The notes: generated by a model from the letters alone, not told the origin. A DNA stretch of 64,000 nt from Lonicera japonica (GCA_021464415.1 JAKCWG010000374.1:20643-84642); one strand, 5' to 3'; counted from the first letter of the stretch, positions 24,765 through 37,690 are shown. Made by a program: numbers and translations.

Positions 24765-25480
24765 ATCCAACAAACTAATCGTTGTTCACTACATTTCATT
24801 AAAAATTTAAGAGAAAATAAATACTTTATTCATGAAATGCCATGAACACCATCAAATTGTAGCCATTTGTTTTACAAGCACAATGTTGTTCTTTAATCAC
24901 ATAACTTTCTTCTATCACCTAAATATCCTACAAACTAATCATTGTTCATGACATTTCATCAAAAGAGTAAGGTAAAAACTATAGTTGATTGATGAAATGC
25001 CATGAACACGATCAGATTGTAACCATATGTTTTACACAGGAGAGATGGGCCCCAAAATCACATAAATTTTCTTCTATCACATAAATATCCGACAAACTAA
25101 TCATTGTTCATGGCATTTAATCAAAAAAGCAAGGTAAAAGAAATACTTGATTCATAAAATGCCATGAACACGATGAGAATGTAGCCATTTGTTTTACAAG
25201 GCAGAGTTGGGCCCCACATGTTGTTCAGAAAATTTATTCCATCACCTAAATATCATACAAACTAATCGTTGTTCACGACATTTCATCAAAAAAACAAGGT
25301 AAAAGAAATACTTGATTCACAAAATGCCATGAACACGATCTGATTGTAGCCATATCTTTTACAATGGAGAGATGGGCCCCAAGTGTTGTTCTTCAATCAA
25401 ATTAATTTTCTTTATTTGAATTTAAGTAATCTGTTTTAAGAGAAGGCCATGGCCATTCGTTCACTACATAGTCCTATACA
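24765..25480. repeat. Hairpin tandem repeat block, unit B, block 2
   Basis: Four hairpin units about 160-170 bp apart (first arms at about 24783, 24945, 25105, 25273), matching block 2 of unit A unit by unit, including shared spacer indels. Ends with GCCATGGCCATTCG and CCTATACATAGTCC. A poly-C run of about 13 lies shortly before it near 24395. Confidence 0.85.
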
Positions 25481-26725
25481 TAGTCCTTCAACAAATTTTG
25501 AATTATCGGCCATAAACCAATTAGTCCTTTTTTGGTATGCTTATAATGACACTTTCTTTTGGTATGTTCTTAATGAAATAATACTTTTAATTATAAACCG
25601 AATAAAGCAAAAACCAAATTTCGTTAGCCTTAAATGTCTAAAAGTAATGATGAGTTTTGAATCTTTAAAATTGTTTAATCATCAACTCCATTTACTTCTC
25701 ATGCGAACAATGATTCATTTTTTTTATGAACAATTAATTAGGGTTTTCTTTTTTCAAGTATAGAAAGATTTATTTCCACTCAAGTCAATCCATCAAATGC
25801 ATGTTCTTAGTTACCTCCATTTCAATGGTCCCAGATACAACTATTTTTGAAACATGACCGGTCTCAATAATAAGGAAACACATTAATTACTTTTTTTTTA
25901 TAAGGATCACAACATGTAACTAATAAAGAACATATTCTTATAAAAGTCCCCCCCTTCTGTATCTTAATATGCTTAATTGGTACCCTTAGAGTATATATTA
26001 ACATATTTCATTTTCTTATACATAACTCGGTTTGGTTCGGTTTTGGATTAGCTAGCACCAAACCCTAACCAAACTATTCGATTTTGGTTTAGTTTTCCCA
26101 TTTTCTGTTGTTTATTTTCAGTTCAGGGTTTTACAATTCAGTCTGGATCGGTTCGGTCCATTCGGTCAGTTTTTAGATTGACCTTAACACCCCTAAGGTC
26201 AAGTACATACAGGATCATCCAAGAGACTAGATGCAATTCGCTCCAGATATTCAAACATCTGATAATCAAGAACAACCATAACTATAATCACATCTTCACC
26301 CTCCATGGGCTTTCTATCACTAGGTTGACCATAAAGTCATAGAAGAGTCGGTTCATACAAATATTTAAATTCATAAAATACTATAATCATCGTATAATGT
26401 TCTATATTTTCGGTTGAAACTCCTACTATTACAAGCAGTAACGCATATCCTTTGAATCGTATGAATTTATTTACCTGGCAAATCCTAAAGGGGCATCTTT
26501 CCGTTTATATTTCAAAAGTATAGCAACACTAGCATCTGGATAGATGTCTTTAACTCTCTAACGGTAAAAATTCGAGTATGTTATTAGTTCTAGAAGTATT
26601 ATAACTGTAATATCAATAGTTTGCTACAATCCAAATATCTCGCTAATATTCGCTAACAAACCTTTTTACGTAATTCCTTTTTAACCTCATTAAAACTCAA
26701 ACGGGAATATGTTTGAAACATTTAA

Positions 26726-26926
26726 GGGCTTTTTTGACTTTTTCCACCATTTTATATGCAAAATTAGACTTACCCTCCTTTTTCATAATTATTAGACTTT
26801 GCTCTTGCAAGCAAGGTAAATCCCAAAGAAATAAATAAAAATGGGGGCTTAAATCAAAGGACTACAATTATGGAAACTTAAATGTCTATTTTCACATTAA
26901 GATCACGGAGCAAAGTCAAACAGTTC
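26726..26926. mobile_element. Foldback MITE in intron 2, unit B
   Basis: Orthologous to the unit A copy at 6036-6236, with ends gggcttttttgactttttcc and gcaaagtcaaacagttc. Small differences only. Confidence 0.5.
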
Positions 26927-27824
26927 GCAGTTATGAGTAAGTTCCAATCCAAATTAAAGAGCTGAAAGAAGTTTCTAGCTAACCTTACTTGTGGTTTCCT
27001 CTATGAGGGTATCAACATAAACCCTTGACAATTCCCAAAGTTCAGCTTGATCACCTTCATCATCAAGAAACTGCAACTGGAGGATCAAGAGCTCAACCTG
27101 TGGAAAAGGGTATCAAAATTGTGTACTAAAAAGTAAAAACAGAAAAAACACACTTTTACTGGAATTAAAACCAAGACTGATATGATAAGAAAAATCCCTA
27201 AAGCTTTTGAAAGACATTGGATCTTACTACCTAATCTACAACGAGGTTTAAATTAACAGTTCTCCTCATAGATAAAAAGTTCATACCGAGGTTTTTTTAT
27301 ATTTTCCTTTTTGGTATAACAGAGAAAATCAATAACAAGGACTAACAAGAGATACGAATATACATGCATTAGTTCTGAAACTTAAATGCATTGAGATATG
27401 AATTTTTCTAACTTTGTATCTCCAAGTATATATAACATAAATATGGGGCGCATTGTCTAGTTTTTTTTAATGTTCTCCTTCGACATAACCCACTGCTTTT
27501 ATGTAACTCTTTGAGATTATCCCGCATGCATGGTGCAAAATCTAACGATTATGAAAACATGGGGTACATCTAAGTTCGCATATGAAATCTGGGGAAAAGT
27601 AAAAACAGCCCTCAAGAAATAGGAACTCAAGCTAAAGAACTCGGGAAGGCCTCACCCTGATTTTTATGTTCATATTATACTAATAACAAACTCCGTAATC
27701 CACAAGTTAGCCACCAAATAGCATTCAAGGAAGTGTAAGCCTGAGTCTTTTTTAAAACATACAATGGTTCTTATTCCTCCTGAGTGAATGTCTAACTGCA
27801 ACCTCCAAATTAGAAGGCAAGTAA

Positions 27825-30800
27825 CTAAAACACAAATTGCAACAAAAGTCGGATCCCATTTTCTCAACTGCATTGACATAATTAAATATATGCAGACCAA
27901 CAAATCAGACATGTACAAGTCCACCAAAAAAAAGCACAAAACATGCAGTTCGGCTCATACCGCATACAAATATTTTTATATAAAATATGCAATGACATCC
28001 AGCTGATATCAACTTGTCAATTAAATTTGGAATGCAATTGTATTATTATCAATATTTATTACTTATAAGTATTCAATTAGGTGTTAATTTAATGATCCCT
28101 TGATTATGGGATTGTGTAGATTTTTGTTGCTTTTTTGCTTTAATTTAGTTCTCATATTTGGATTCTAATTACACCTCGTATATTAATGTACGGCTTCACT
28201 ATCAATTCGAGTAAGCTCAACCAATAACTTGGAAGGTTTTATCCCTCCTTTTAACCCCTGTTTTTGGCTATTCCCTTATTAGTACTCTAATGGTCGAAGG
28301 CCCCTCGAGTGTGTTCGGAAGCATATTTCCTGGACTGTTGTGGCACTTTTTTGGCATTTTCTCTTCATCTCTTTCTATATTTGAGATTATATCATGCCCT
28401 TACTTTTTCTATAGTAATGTAACTTATGCAAGCTACGTTGGATCTAAAATTGATGGTCAATAAAGATTCGGCTTATGTAATTTCTATGGTAATTATTAAT
28501 TATTCAATCTCATGAAAAAAGTAAAAAGCAATATGCAGTTTCTACACTTCTGCAGAAGCTGGATACTAGTGAGTTCCTTTGGGTTTTTGATGCCCTGAAT
28601 CAAAAATGATTGCCCGAAGCAAGTCTAGTGAAAGAAATGTGACTAAGGAGCAATTGGACGTCCAAAACTCATTCAGACAATCCAAATTGTGTTGCGACTA
28701 TACACGCATACATATTATATATAATAGGACCCTTGGAATCTATCTGTATTATAAAAGTATGCTCATAATTGAATTTGACCACTCAAAGCCACGAAGGAGA
28801 ATAAATCACCCTTACAAATAGTTTAATTAGGCCATCCAATACATGGTGCAATTAAGCACTAAAGTCCAATCAAACTAATTGGATGTGCAAGAGGTGTTCA
28901 AAACATAAAAATCATCCCAAGTCTAGAACTCACTACCCAAAGTGCAACTATGGGAGGATTTATCGGGCTATGGAGGCACCGGTGTTACAGGATTCGACGT
29001 ACACTTTATAAGAAGTGGGATTTAGTCAGACGAAATTTTTTTAGTTATTTTGGAAAATTAGTCTGCTTTCGAACTCATTCTTCACTTCTTCAATAAAGGA
29101 ATATACATGTAGAGGTGGATATATATTTCATTAAGGAAAAAGTCCACCCAAGAATTCACAAATCCTGCTTTGTTCCCCGATCCAATTTTTTTTCGATTTG
29201 TTTACATAATTAGTGGGTCATATCCCTCATTCATCCCTATAAGTTGCTTAGTACTCATAGTACTACTTTGCCTTTGATATTTTGTAAGAAAACGCTAATT
29301 TCAACCTAATCAATGATAAAGGATACAAATTATTTTCTACTATGAGATTTGGTAGGTTTCTTATATCCCAAAAACGAATCTGGCACTATTCTTTTGAGAC
29401 ATCTTGTAAAAGAACCCTTGATTGTGGACTCGCATAGGTTTCAGTGCTTTATGCAATCGTTGATTTGGTTTCCATATTTGTATTACAAAACTTTCTATCT
29501 ATAGGCATAAAGGGCAATGCTCTTTAAAACTAGCACAAATGGAGTACCACAGTAGCTGATACTAAAGAAATAGAAATGTGTTGATATCTAATATCGAAAA
29601 CGATTATGAACTCCCTTCTTCTAAAATTAAAAGCCGTTATTTCACTTTCACACTAATTAAGAAAACACCAATTTCAACGTTACACGTGATAAAGAACAAA
29701 ACTTTTGTAATTGTTGTGTGATTTGGTATAAATTGATTTTCAAAATTGACTCATAATTATTATTTTAATACAAGGACAAACAAAAGGGAATAGTTCGGTT
29801 TATTAGTTTCGCAATTCACATGCTCGTAAACAACATTAAATGATTAACCATTAATGGGAAAATTGAGCACCACATAATATCTCTAATTTTTTCCATCTCT
29901 GCAATTTTCCCTATTCCTTGCTAAAGCAATCAACACCCACAAAACATGCACAAGCATACATAGATAAATGTTTGCAAATATTATCTCGTCTTAAATTAAT
30001 AATTGATTGGCTAGTGTGTGAGATTCACTCTTTTCAGTTCACTCATGTTCCAATGTAGTGATTACACGTCATCGTTTGAGTCACTTTTGTTAGTTATATC
30101 CTAGTTTTTTAAGCTGGTTTTATACTCATGGGCATAAATGTTATTAGAGCAGTAGCCATGCCGAGAGTGGGACCAGAAATAGTTTGGCCAACTATATCAT
30201 CTCGGGTATACGACCGGACATAGTTGACTAGCTACAACTCATACTATTTACAGCGAAGGCGTGACCTAGGGAACACTTAGAAAATTAGGAATTTAGGGAG
30301 CAGAAATTTTCTGAGTTATTTTCTGATAATTAGTCTACTTTCGAACCCAGTTCTTTAGTTCTTCAATATAGGGATATACATGTAGAGCTGGATATACATT
30401 TCATTAAGGAAAGAGTCCGCCCAAGAATTCTCAGGTCCTACTTTGTTCCTCAATCCAAAAGCTTTTTGATTAGTTAACAAAATTAGTTAGTCCAGTCCCT
30501 TATTCATCCCTATAAGTTGCTTTGCACACATAGTCCCACTTTAACTTTGATATTTTGTAAGAGGACACCATTTCAAGCTACTCAATGATCAAAGATACAA
30601 CTTAATTTCTACTATGAGATTTGGTACGTTACTTATATCCCAAAAATGAAAGGGAGACTACTCTTTTGAGACATCCTGTATAAGAAGCCTTGATTGTGGA
30701 CTCGCATATGGTTTTTCAGCTTTATGGAATCGTTGATTTGGTTTCCAAATCTATAGAAATCAAGGATAATGGTATTTCCATACTAGCACATATGGAGTAC

Positions 30801-31068
30801 CATAGGAGCTGATACTGAGAAACAGGAACGGTCGGTAAAGAACAATACCTATGAAACAATTGTGTGATTTGGTATAAGTTGATTTCCAAAATTGACTCCT
30901 GATCATTATTTTAATAGTAGGACAAAAAAATGAATAGATTGGTTGATTAGTTTCGCAATTCACATGCTCATGAACAATATCAAATGATTAACCATGAGTG
31001 GGAGATTTGAGTGCCACATAATATCTCTAAATTTTTCTATTTCTACAATTTTCTTTATACCTTGCTAA
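27825..31068. other. 5' flank of unit B
   Basis: Non-coding. It holds the tatata block (about 28098-28500), the joined site of A's second insertion (28590), and the 1.23-kb duplicated flank segments (about 29127 and 30397). An empty stretch for coding: the ORFs 28606-28821 and 30760-30963 are not kept in other copies. Confidence 0.6.
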
Positions 31069-31150
31069 AGTAAGCAATACCCACAAAACATGAAGATGCA
31101 TACATAGATAAACGTTTGCGACTATTATCTCGGCTTAATTATATTGCACC

Positions 31151-31718
31151 CAGGGGTGTTGTCAAAAATCCGAAAACCGAACGAACGAACCGAACCGATC
31201 CGTTGCGATCCGAAATTTCCCGAACCGAAAAAAAATCCGAAACCGATTGATTTGGGTTGGTATGCATTGGGGATTCGGGGTCCCCGAATTGGACCGAAAA
31301 AACTGAATCTTTTAAAAAAGAAAAAATTGCTAACTTAATGTAATTACTTAAGTTGTCTTACAATACGTTGAAAAAAAAAGGAAACTTTCTTACAACATTT
31401 ACATTATATAAATAACCCAACCCTATGGATTATTTTCATTTACAAATAATTACTTAAGCTAATTATTAAAATAAATACATTATATAATTTTTTTGTAGCG
31501 CCTTTTGAGTGAATTTATATTTTTAGTGCAATTTTGAACTAAAGTTTAACAATACAAAAAAAACCGAATGAGACCAAACCAGACCGAAACCAAATAATTT
31601 GGGGAGGGTTTGGGTTTCATAGGTACGAAAACCGAACAGAACCGAAACCGAACTATAAAGTTTGGGGAGGTTTGGGGTACCCTAGTTTTTACCCCGACCG
31701 AAACCGAAAACACCCCTA
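31151..31718. mobile_element. hAT-type MITE with 8-bp target duplication
   Basis: 568-bp insertion. It begins CAGGGGTGTT and ends AACACCCCTA (inverted ends), flanked by attgcacc at 31143-31150 and 31719-31726. The CAGGGGTG terminus and the 8-bp duplication are the marks of hAT elements. The interior near both ends is rich in CCGAAC and CCGAAA words; no transposase is encoded. Units A and B lack it at the matching place, so it is younger than the array or specific to C. Confidence 0.85.
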
Positions 31719-31726
31719 ATTGCACC

Positions 31727-32060
31727 CATTTGTTTCATATGGGAAAGATGGGCCCCACATGTTATTCTTCAATCACATCAACTTTCTTCTATCGCCTAAA
31801 CGTCCTACAAACTAATCATTGTTCACGACATTTCATCTAAAAAGCAAGGTAAAGACAAACTTAATTCATGAAATGCCATGAACACGATCTGATTGAAGCC
31901 AATTTTTACAAGGAAGAGACGGGCCCCACGTGCTATTCTTCACTCACATGAATTTTCTTCAATTGAATTTAAGTAATCTGTTTAAAGGGAATGCCATGGC
32001 CATTGATTCACTACATTGTCCTATATATACTGCTTCAACATGGTCTGAAGTATCAGCTGG
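31727..32060. repeat. Hairpin tandem repeat block, unit C, block 1
   Basis: One hairpin unit (about 31822-31886), then GCCATGGCCATTGATTCACTA and CCTATATATACTGC. Organised as in unit B. Confidence 0.75.
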
Positions 32061-33589
32061 AAACCAATGTCTTATTTCTAAATTTTTCTATTTATGCAGT
32101 TTTCCATGTACCGTGCTAAAGCAAGCTATACCCACAAAGCATGCACATGCGTACATGTATAAACATTTGTGAATATTATCCCGACTTAAATTAATAGTTC
32201 ATTGGTTAGTGTGTGAGATTCACACTTTTATCACTTCACTCACTAACCAATGCAGTGATTACACGACATCATTTCAATTTTTAGTTCCAACCTAGTCTTT
32301 GAAACCAGTTTTGTACTCATGGACATGAATGGTATCAAAACAGTAACTATGACAACTATGGGATCAGACATAGTTCAGCCAACTATATCATCTCAGGTAT
32401 AGGACCAAACTTAGTTGACTAGTTACAGCTCAGACCATCTATGGGGAAGAGGCGACGTAGGGAACTCCTATAGAGCTTTTCGCGCATGGATCGTCCCTTG
32501 TGGATCTAGAGTGGGCCCTAGTGAGTTTGCCTTTTTTTGCTCAGAATAAATTGTTACCTAGGCACTTGACTCACATTTCCCGCAATCCCTTTTTTTTAAT
32601 GTTAATAACAAGATTATATAGCGGTAGCAAATGCTAATGCCAAAGTACTTTCGATTTTGACACAGCAAACAATGGATTGAGTGATTATATGCTATGCAAT
32701 AAAATTGACATAATTTTCTGACGAACGCCAACATTGCTTCAAAATTACCATTTCCCTATTATGGCTGATCCAATATTACTTGTTCATAATACACTCTGGA
32801 ATACACATGCTAATACATTTTGAAATAAGATTCAATTGTACTGTCAAAGTATCCAAAACAAAGTTCTATTGACTTTGAGATACACATTCCCTTTCTTTTC
32901 TTTTCTTTTTTCTTTGGGATACATTGAGATATAATTTTTCCAACCTGTGAAATATACATAGAAAGATCATACAAATTTCATTTTGAAATGAGTTTCATGA
33001 ATCTATTCTGCAAAGATAAGATGCTTCCCGCTTGACTGAAAAATAACGGCCTGACCCCTCTTCCGAATTCCCTTCAACATCTCCGAATATTATCTGCAAA
33101 TGATTGAAAAGGGAAACATATGCACAAATTTCAGTTTTTAACGGTCCGAGTTATAGAATTAAGCTAATTTACTTGTAGGAGTAAAAGAAAATTACATCTT
33201 GGACAAGTGCAAGTTAAAACTGATTGTTAGAGAAACTAAATCTCACTAAGAATTTATATTGATAGTTTCGTTTGCACCTATTAATGTGTAATACGATTAA
33301 AATTTTCAACCAATTATTTTAGGTAATTTCATATTTGTCATTGTTCTTTTTCTTACTAAGATATTAATGTATATTAAAACAACGATAAAATTGTCTTAAA
33401 ACTATGTATTTTTAGCCTTCAGTACTTCTTTGGTTCAAGTTTTTGTTCATTCCTACAATCCAAAATGGTAATTTTGCATGGAAAATTTGAACCTCATGTG
33501 ATTTAACCTCTAGACATGAATTATAATAGACTTTTACAGTGAATTAGCCAATTTAGGATTCTATGAACAAACTAAAACTTGAACAAAAG

Positions 33590-33899
33590 TGATAAACGCT
33601 TAATATTGTCATTCATATGCTCATTTTCGGAGTTGTTTGACGCGTTTATTTCTCTAAAACTACTCGGTTTGCCAACTTATTTCGCGATTAGTCTCGTAGC
33701 ACTTTTGTATTTAACAATGCTTGGAAAGGCACATTTTGTGTTTATTTTGGTGTCTTTAGATTTCAAGAAATATTGTATTTAATACAATGGTGGAATTTTC
33801 CATGGACAAAAGGAATCCAAGAAAGTGGAAGCCTCCATGCTATTAAAGAGAGAAAGTGGAAGTCTCCATGCTATTAAAGAGAGAAAGTGGAAGCCTCCA
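33590..33899 (+). mobile_element. 310-bp LTR-ended insertion, Athila-like end
   Basis: Starts TGATAAACGCTTAATATTGTC (close to the Athila-like LTR start at 21677) and ends CCTCCA, flanked by aaaag at 33585-33589 and 33900-33904. Units A and B are uninterrupted there (gaacaaaagtagcactaag). It ends in about two and a half tandem copies of a 31-bp word, gaaagtggaagcctccatgc and following bases. It is too short for a full LTR of this family, so it is an internally deleted solo LTR or a small non-autonomous derivative. Confidence 0.7.
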
Positions 33900-34415
33900 A
33901 AAAGTAGCACTAAGAGTCAAAGAAAGTTTGAGTAACAACCTGAATTTAGAGGCTAACTCAACTAAACAAATTAAGAATATTCCAATGGTTTCGTTCTCCG
34001 TTCGGTGATTAGCAATGAGGCACTTAACCATAACCCACCCACCCTACCAAAGACACCCAGCCGGTAGCCTAAAATAAAAATGAACAAATAGTAAAAAATC
34101 TAAATTGGACTCTTAATTGAGATGCCCCAAAATGGAAAGGATGATCCTTAATTTGAGATGGAGGGGAGCATAACATATATAACGAAGTGTCCACATATGC
34201 TTTATATCAGTGGCTTAGATCATCCATAGGAGTGTTAAATTTGTATGGTGAGTAGTAAAAAATTATCCAATTAATCTGGAACGGACTAGAGGTGTCCGTC
34301 TAATGAGACTCAAACAAACAACTTATATACATTTGAAGTATGTTTGAGTCCCAAACGGTAATAGTTGTTCGTATGCTTATGAACCTTGCCAAACCTAACT
34401 TTATTCTTGGCCTAA

Positions 34416-35760
34416 TGTGAGAATCCGGACCCGCGACCCGAGAGGCGTCCTCGTTCTCGGTTTTAAAGGAAAAACGTGTTTTGTAGAGTCGCCAGTTTGT
34501 TTTACAAGAAAACAAACAAAAGATCGTACAAAGGATAATTTGAAAACAAATTATCTTTCATACGTTTGAAACCAGAGATTTACTTTAAAAATTTACTTTG
34601 CTAGGGTTCGGGAACTACATTACGAATTAGGAAGGTGTTAGGCACCCAATTCGCCCTTTCGGTCTCTTAATGGATCATGCATCTAATTCATATTTTTAGA
34701 TATCTTGCAAGTAGTTCGAATGGTTTTCGGAATAGTCCTTTTCCGGATAAATTTAATTTAAAACAATATTTTGAAATCAGACTCGAGCTTTGCGAGCGCC
34801 TACGTATTCATTCGTAGAATGAAATCAGAGTCTCGTAGTTCCATTTGTTTGGAAACTGTTTTTGTATTTTTTGTTTGTTTTGAAAACGTGTCAAAACGGA
34901 TTTTAGTTTTCTTGTAAAGTTTTAGAAAGGATTTATTTTGAAAGCAGTAAACTTCTTTGCAAGTTATCTAATTTTCAGAATTAAAAACAATATTTAAATG
35001 CAGTATTGAAATCAGTAGAGTGACAGAAAGACGTACCTGGTGCGCCTGAAGAAGAAATAAGAACCTTGCCTTGATTTCCTTCTTTCTCTCTCTAGACTTT
35101 CTCTCTCTAGAACTTTCTCTCTCAGAATTTCTCTAAAATGACTTTCTGATAATTTTGACAGAGTTTCTACTTGCTAAAAACACTATTGAGTGTTGATGAT
35201 CTCAAATGAGAGCCCAAAGGTCCTATTTATAGGGAAAAAAATCCGCCAAAAACGCTCCAAAAGAGGCCAACCGCAGGGGGTAGCCGCAGGGGGTGCGGCT
35301 AGGGCGTGCGACTAGGTGCCAGCCGTACGGTTGGGAGCCAACCGTGCGGCTAGGGGGCGTGCGGCTAGGTGCCAACCGTACGGTTGGGAGCCAACCGTGC
35401 GGTTGGGGTATGCGGCTAGGAGGCAACTGTGCGGCTAGGGCGTGCGGCTCAGGCTTGCGACTCGAAGCCAACCATACGGTTGGGAGCCAACCGTGCGGTT
35501 GGGGGGCGTGCGGCTGGCTATAAAAAAAACACAATTTTTCTAACGGGGCGCTGCCCCGCACCCCGCGACCTGACCGGGCAGGTCGATCCCCGTCCTGGTA
35601 AGCGAAGTGGCAACAAGGTTGTGGTTAATTCCTAACGCGCCCGAAAATCAAGATTTTTCCTAACGGTCTCCTGTATGCATGACGACTCAAGACTTGATGC
35701 GGAATGCTTGTTTGTATGAAAACCAAATTCATACGAGAGTCGTGGATTGGGGTGTTCACA
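34416..35760. mobile_element. Solo LTR, Ogre/Tat-like Ty3/gypsy
   Basis: 1345 bp, TGTGAGAATCC to GGTGTTCACA, flanked by cctaa at 34411-34415 and 35761-35765; other units read straight through (ggcctaatatacaacac). Words such as tagagtcgccagtttg and gaaggtgttaggcacccaattc are usual in Ogre/Tat LTRs. There is no primer site and no coding domain. A pyrimidine-rich tctctctctagactttc stretch lies at 35090-35135, and a GC-rich palindromic repeat array at 35270-35520 gives spurious long ORFs on both strands. Confidence 0.75.
35270..35520. repeat. GC-rich palindromic repeat array inside the Ogre-like LTR
   Basis: Repeats of ccaaccgtacggttgg (a perfect 16-bp palindrome), ccaaccgtgcggttgg and gcgtgcggctagg. 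It is strongly CpG-rich against an AT-rich background. The ORFs here on both strands come from the repeat, not from genes. Confidence 0.7.
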
Positions 35761-35847
35761 CCTAATATACAACACAATACATGTTTATCCTTCTCATCTT
35801 ACAAATTTCAACTCGTGTGGATGCTCTTAGTGAGATAGGTAAAATAC

Positions 35848-36004
35848 CATCTCCATCCCAAAGAAGATAGTCCATATTTTTCTTTTCCACTTCCGATGAT
35901 AAATGTTAATTTAAAGCGTAACCAATGGTTACTCCCATAATATTTATTGCATTGATTATCTCCCGAAAAAGAAATTAAACTCTTCATTTAAGACGGAAGG
36001 AGTA
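35848..36004. mobile_element. Stowaway-like MITE, unit C
   Basis: Begins ctccatcccaaagaag and ends acggaaggagta, imperfect inverted ends of the CTCCCTCC type. A shorter version lies in D at 44892-44976. In A and B only parts remain. Superfamily call rests on the terminal word only. Confidence 0.45.
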
Positions 36005-36075
36005 CTTGGGAGAAACTAATTACCTCAAGGGCTTCCGCATCAAGACGTCTTATTAGTTCCTTGGCAAGAAGATAT

Positions 36076-37600
36076 AACCCGTACTTTCATTCCACCGCAA
36101 TCGTCATCATTCGTTTGCTTATTTCACCGTGAGTGGTGACATCTTGGATTATGGAGCCTCGTAAAGTTCTAGCTCATCTTATTAGTCATATTAGGGTACT
36201 TACACTTGTGTGAGTTATCATTCAGTGATTCGAGTGGTCCGAATCGATTTCAGGTTGTAAATGGTAAGTTTCGGTCTTACGCGATTCAAGGTTTTTAGCT
36301 AAATTTGGAGCTACATAACTTCCCCGTCTCTTATCTGATTTAATCTTCGTTTACTCCTATGTTTAATTTTCATACCATTCTATAACTTTCATGTTTTGAT
36401 CGAAAGCTAATTCACACTCCTCGTTGGTCAAAACAGCGACCGAAGCAGGCCGATTAGTAAAATCTGGTCATTCGGTAGTGTTTCGGCAAAGCGCTATCTT
36501 CAGAGGATTTCTGGGAATTATCCATCCATAATTTGGAGAGCTTCCTCTTACAAAGTTGTAGATCTTTGAATTAGTTTTTCGTGGACATAAAGATCACCCC
36601 AATCCTAGTTCCGAGCAAGAAGTTATGACTAAAATACCAACAGTGGTCAATGCTGTGGGAAACAAGCTTTGGCCGAGAGCTCCCAATATCGATCTTGGGA
36701 GGTCCAAGATTGATCTTGGAGCCCTATGTGTCAAATTTTAACCCCTTTTAACCCTATTTTCTCACCATTTACCACCCCTAAACACCGAATTTGACCCATA
36801 CACCCCCACAACACCTCAAGAGAGTTCTAGAGAAAGAGACTGAGAGATTCTTGAGGGATTTGTGAGGCTCCATCATTTTGATGCAAGATTTGAGCTTGTT
36901 TGTTACTATTTATCATCTCCTTCATTAATTTCCACCATTGGAGCACAAGGGAGAGCTTGAAGCTTGAAGTTCTAGCCACCAAATCTTGTCCTAGCACTCA
37001 AATCTTGTGGATTATCAACAATAGAGGTGGGAACCCTTATATTAAACTTGTTTTTCAAACTATTATGTGTTGCACTAGAGATTTCTATTATGAATTGGTA
37101 TTTTTCATGAACCCCTAGGCTTGTTGCATCCTCATGTGGGTTTGGTTGAATGAGAGTTAAATTAGTGGTGTGAATGGGTAAATTATCACACAAACTTCAT
37201 GTATGAGTAATTTATTTCATGTTATGAGCCATAAATTTGCATCTACATATCATATCCATTTAGTAACTAGGTGATGAACTATGAGATTGAGAATTTGGGG
37301 TTTGTGTCTAATAAATGGTTGGTATTGGTATAATATAACCTCTATTGCATGATTTAAAATGTAGATCCATGTTTTAGTTCGTATACGCAACGATTTTTAT
37401 GAAACCCGTCTCGTAGTTATATGTATGACCTATAGTTTGGGGGGTTTTGGATTGGTGCCTTAAGGATACTTGATTGTGGTATATAAATGATGAGTCTACC
37501 TAGATATGTTATCAGTTACAACTATAATGTCATTACCAAAGAAACTCCAGCTATATGAGATCAAAGTATTCAATAAGTTGCATTTGCAATAGTAATATCC
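36076..37600 (-). mobile_element. Reversed fragment of the unit A gypsy LTR family
   Basis: Cuts DUF1995 exon 7 at 36075. On the minus strand, cataacttcttgctcgg and gatctttatgtccacgaaaa match the LTR at about 9820-9870, so this is a piece of the same family in opposite orientation. No matching target duplication was found, which suggests arrival by rearrangement. It contains atcgatcttggga and aagattgatcttggag words (36690-36720) like those of the Athila LTR. Confidence 0.55.
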
Positions 37601-37607
37601 TTACGCT

Positions 37608-37690
37608 CTCTCTATCTCAAATTAAAAGCCCCACTTTCCTTATGGGACATCTCGAATTAGAGCCCCCGTATCTAAATTAAGATATGTTAT
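37608..37690. mobile_element. MITE-like fragment
   Basis: ctctctctatctcaaattaa then ggacatctcgaattagag: the Stowaway-like word type seen elsewhere in the units, here as an isolated short piece between the LTR fragment and the accD fragment. Confidence 0.3.

Larger units (their letters stand above)
17760..27824 (-). pseudogene. DUF1995 protein gene, copy B (pseudogene)
   Basis: Exons on the minus strand: exon 8 at 17760-17874, exon 6 at 19341-19406, a duplicated exon 6 at 23935-24000, exon 4 at 26211-26324, exon 3 at 26475-26557, exon 2 at 26984-27097, exon 1b at 27763-27824. Exons 2 and 3 keep reading frame and length (114 and 83 nt; words ELWELSRVYVDTLIEE and RVKDIYPDAS). Exon 6 keeps its 66-nt length with VYLIRPLP. 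Inactivating features: a 4-nt net insertion in exon 8, exon 7 deleted together with flanking intron, exon 5 absent, exon 4 acceptor lost, exon 1b shortened by 26 nt, and a multi-kb transposon complex inside. The reading is by eye; splice choices follow exon phases that join correctly in copies C and D. Confidence 0.75.
16423..31068. repeat. Tandem locus unit B
   Basis: Second copy of the unit. It lacks both gypsy LTR-type insertions of A: at 27455 and 28597 the sequence runs straight across the sites where A is interrupted, so those insertions came after the A/B duplication or were lost from B. B has its own interruption, an Athila-like complex at about 19737-23548 flanked by a 780-bp duplicated backbone segment. 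DUF1995 exon 7 is deleted in B. Introns and flanks contain only the repeats listed separately. Confidence 0.85.

Noticed and set aside
35223..35635. Long GC-rich ORFs on both strands
   Set aside because: Artefact of the palindromic repeat array in the Ogre-like LTR; the same words are open in several frames.
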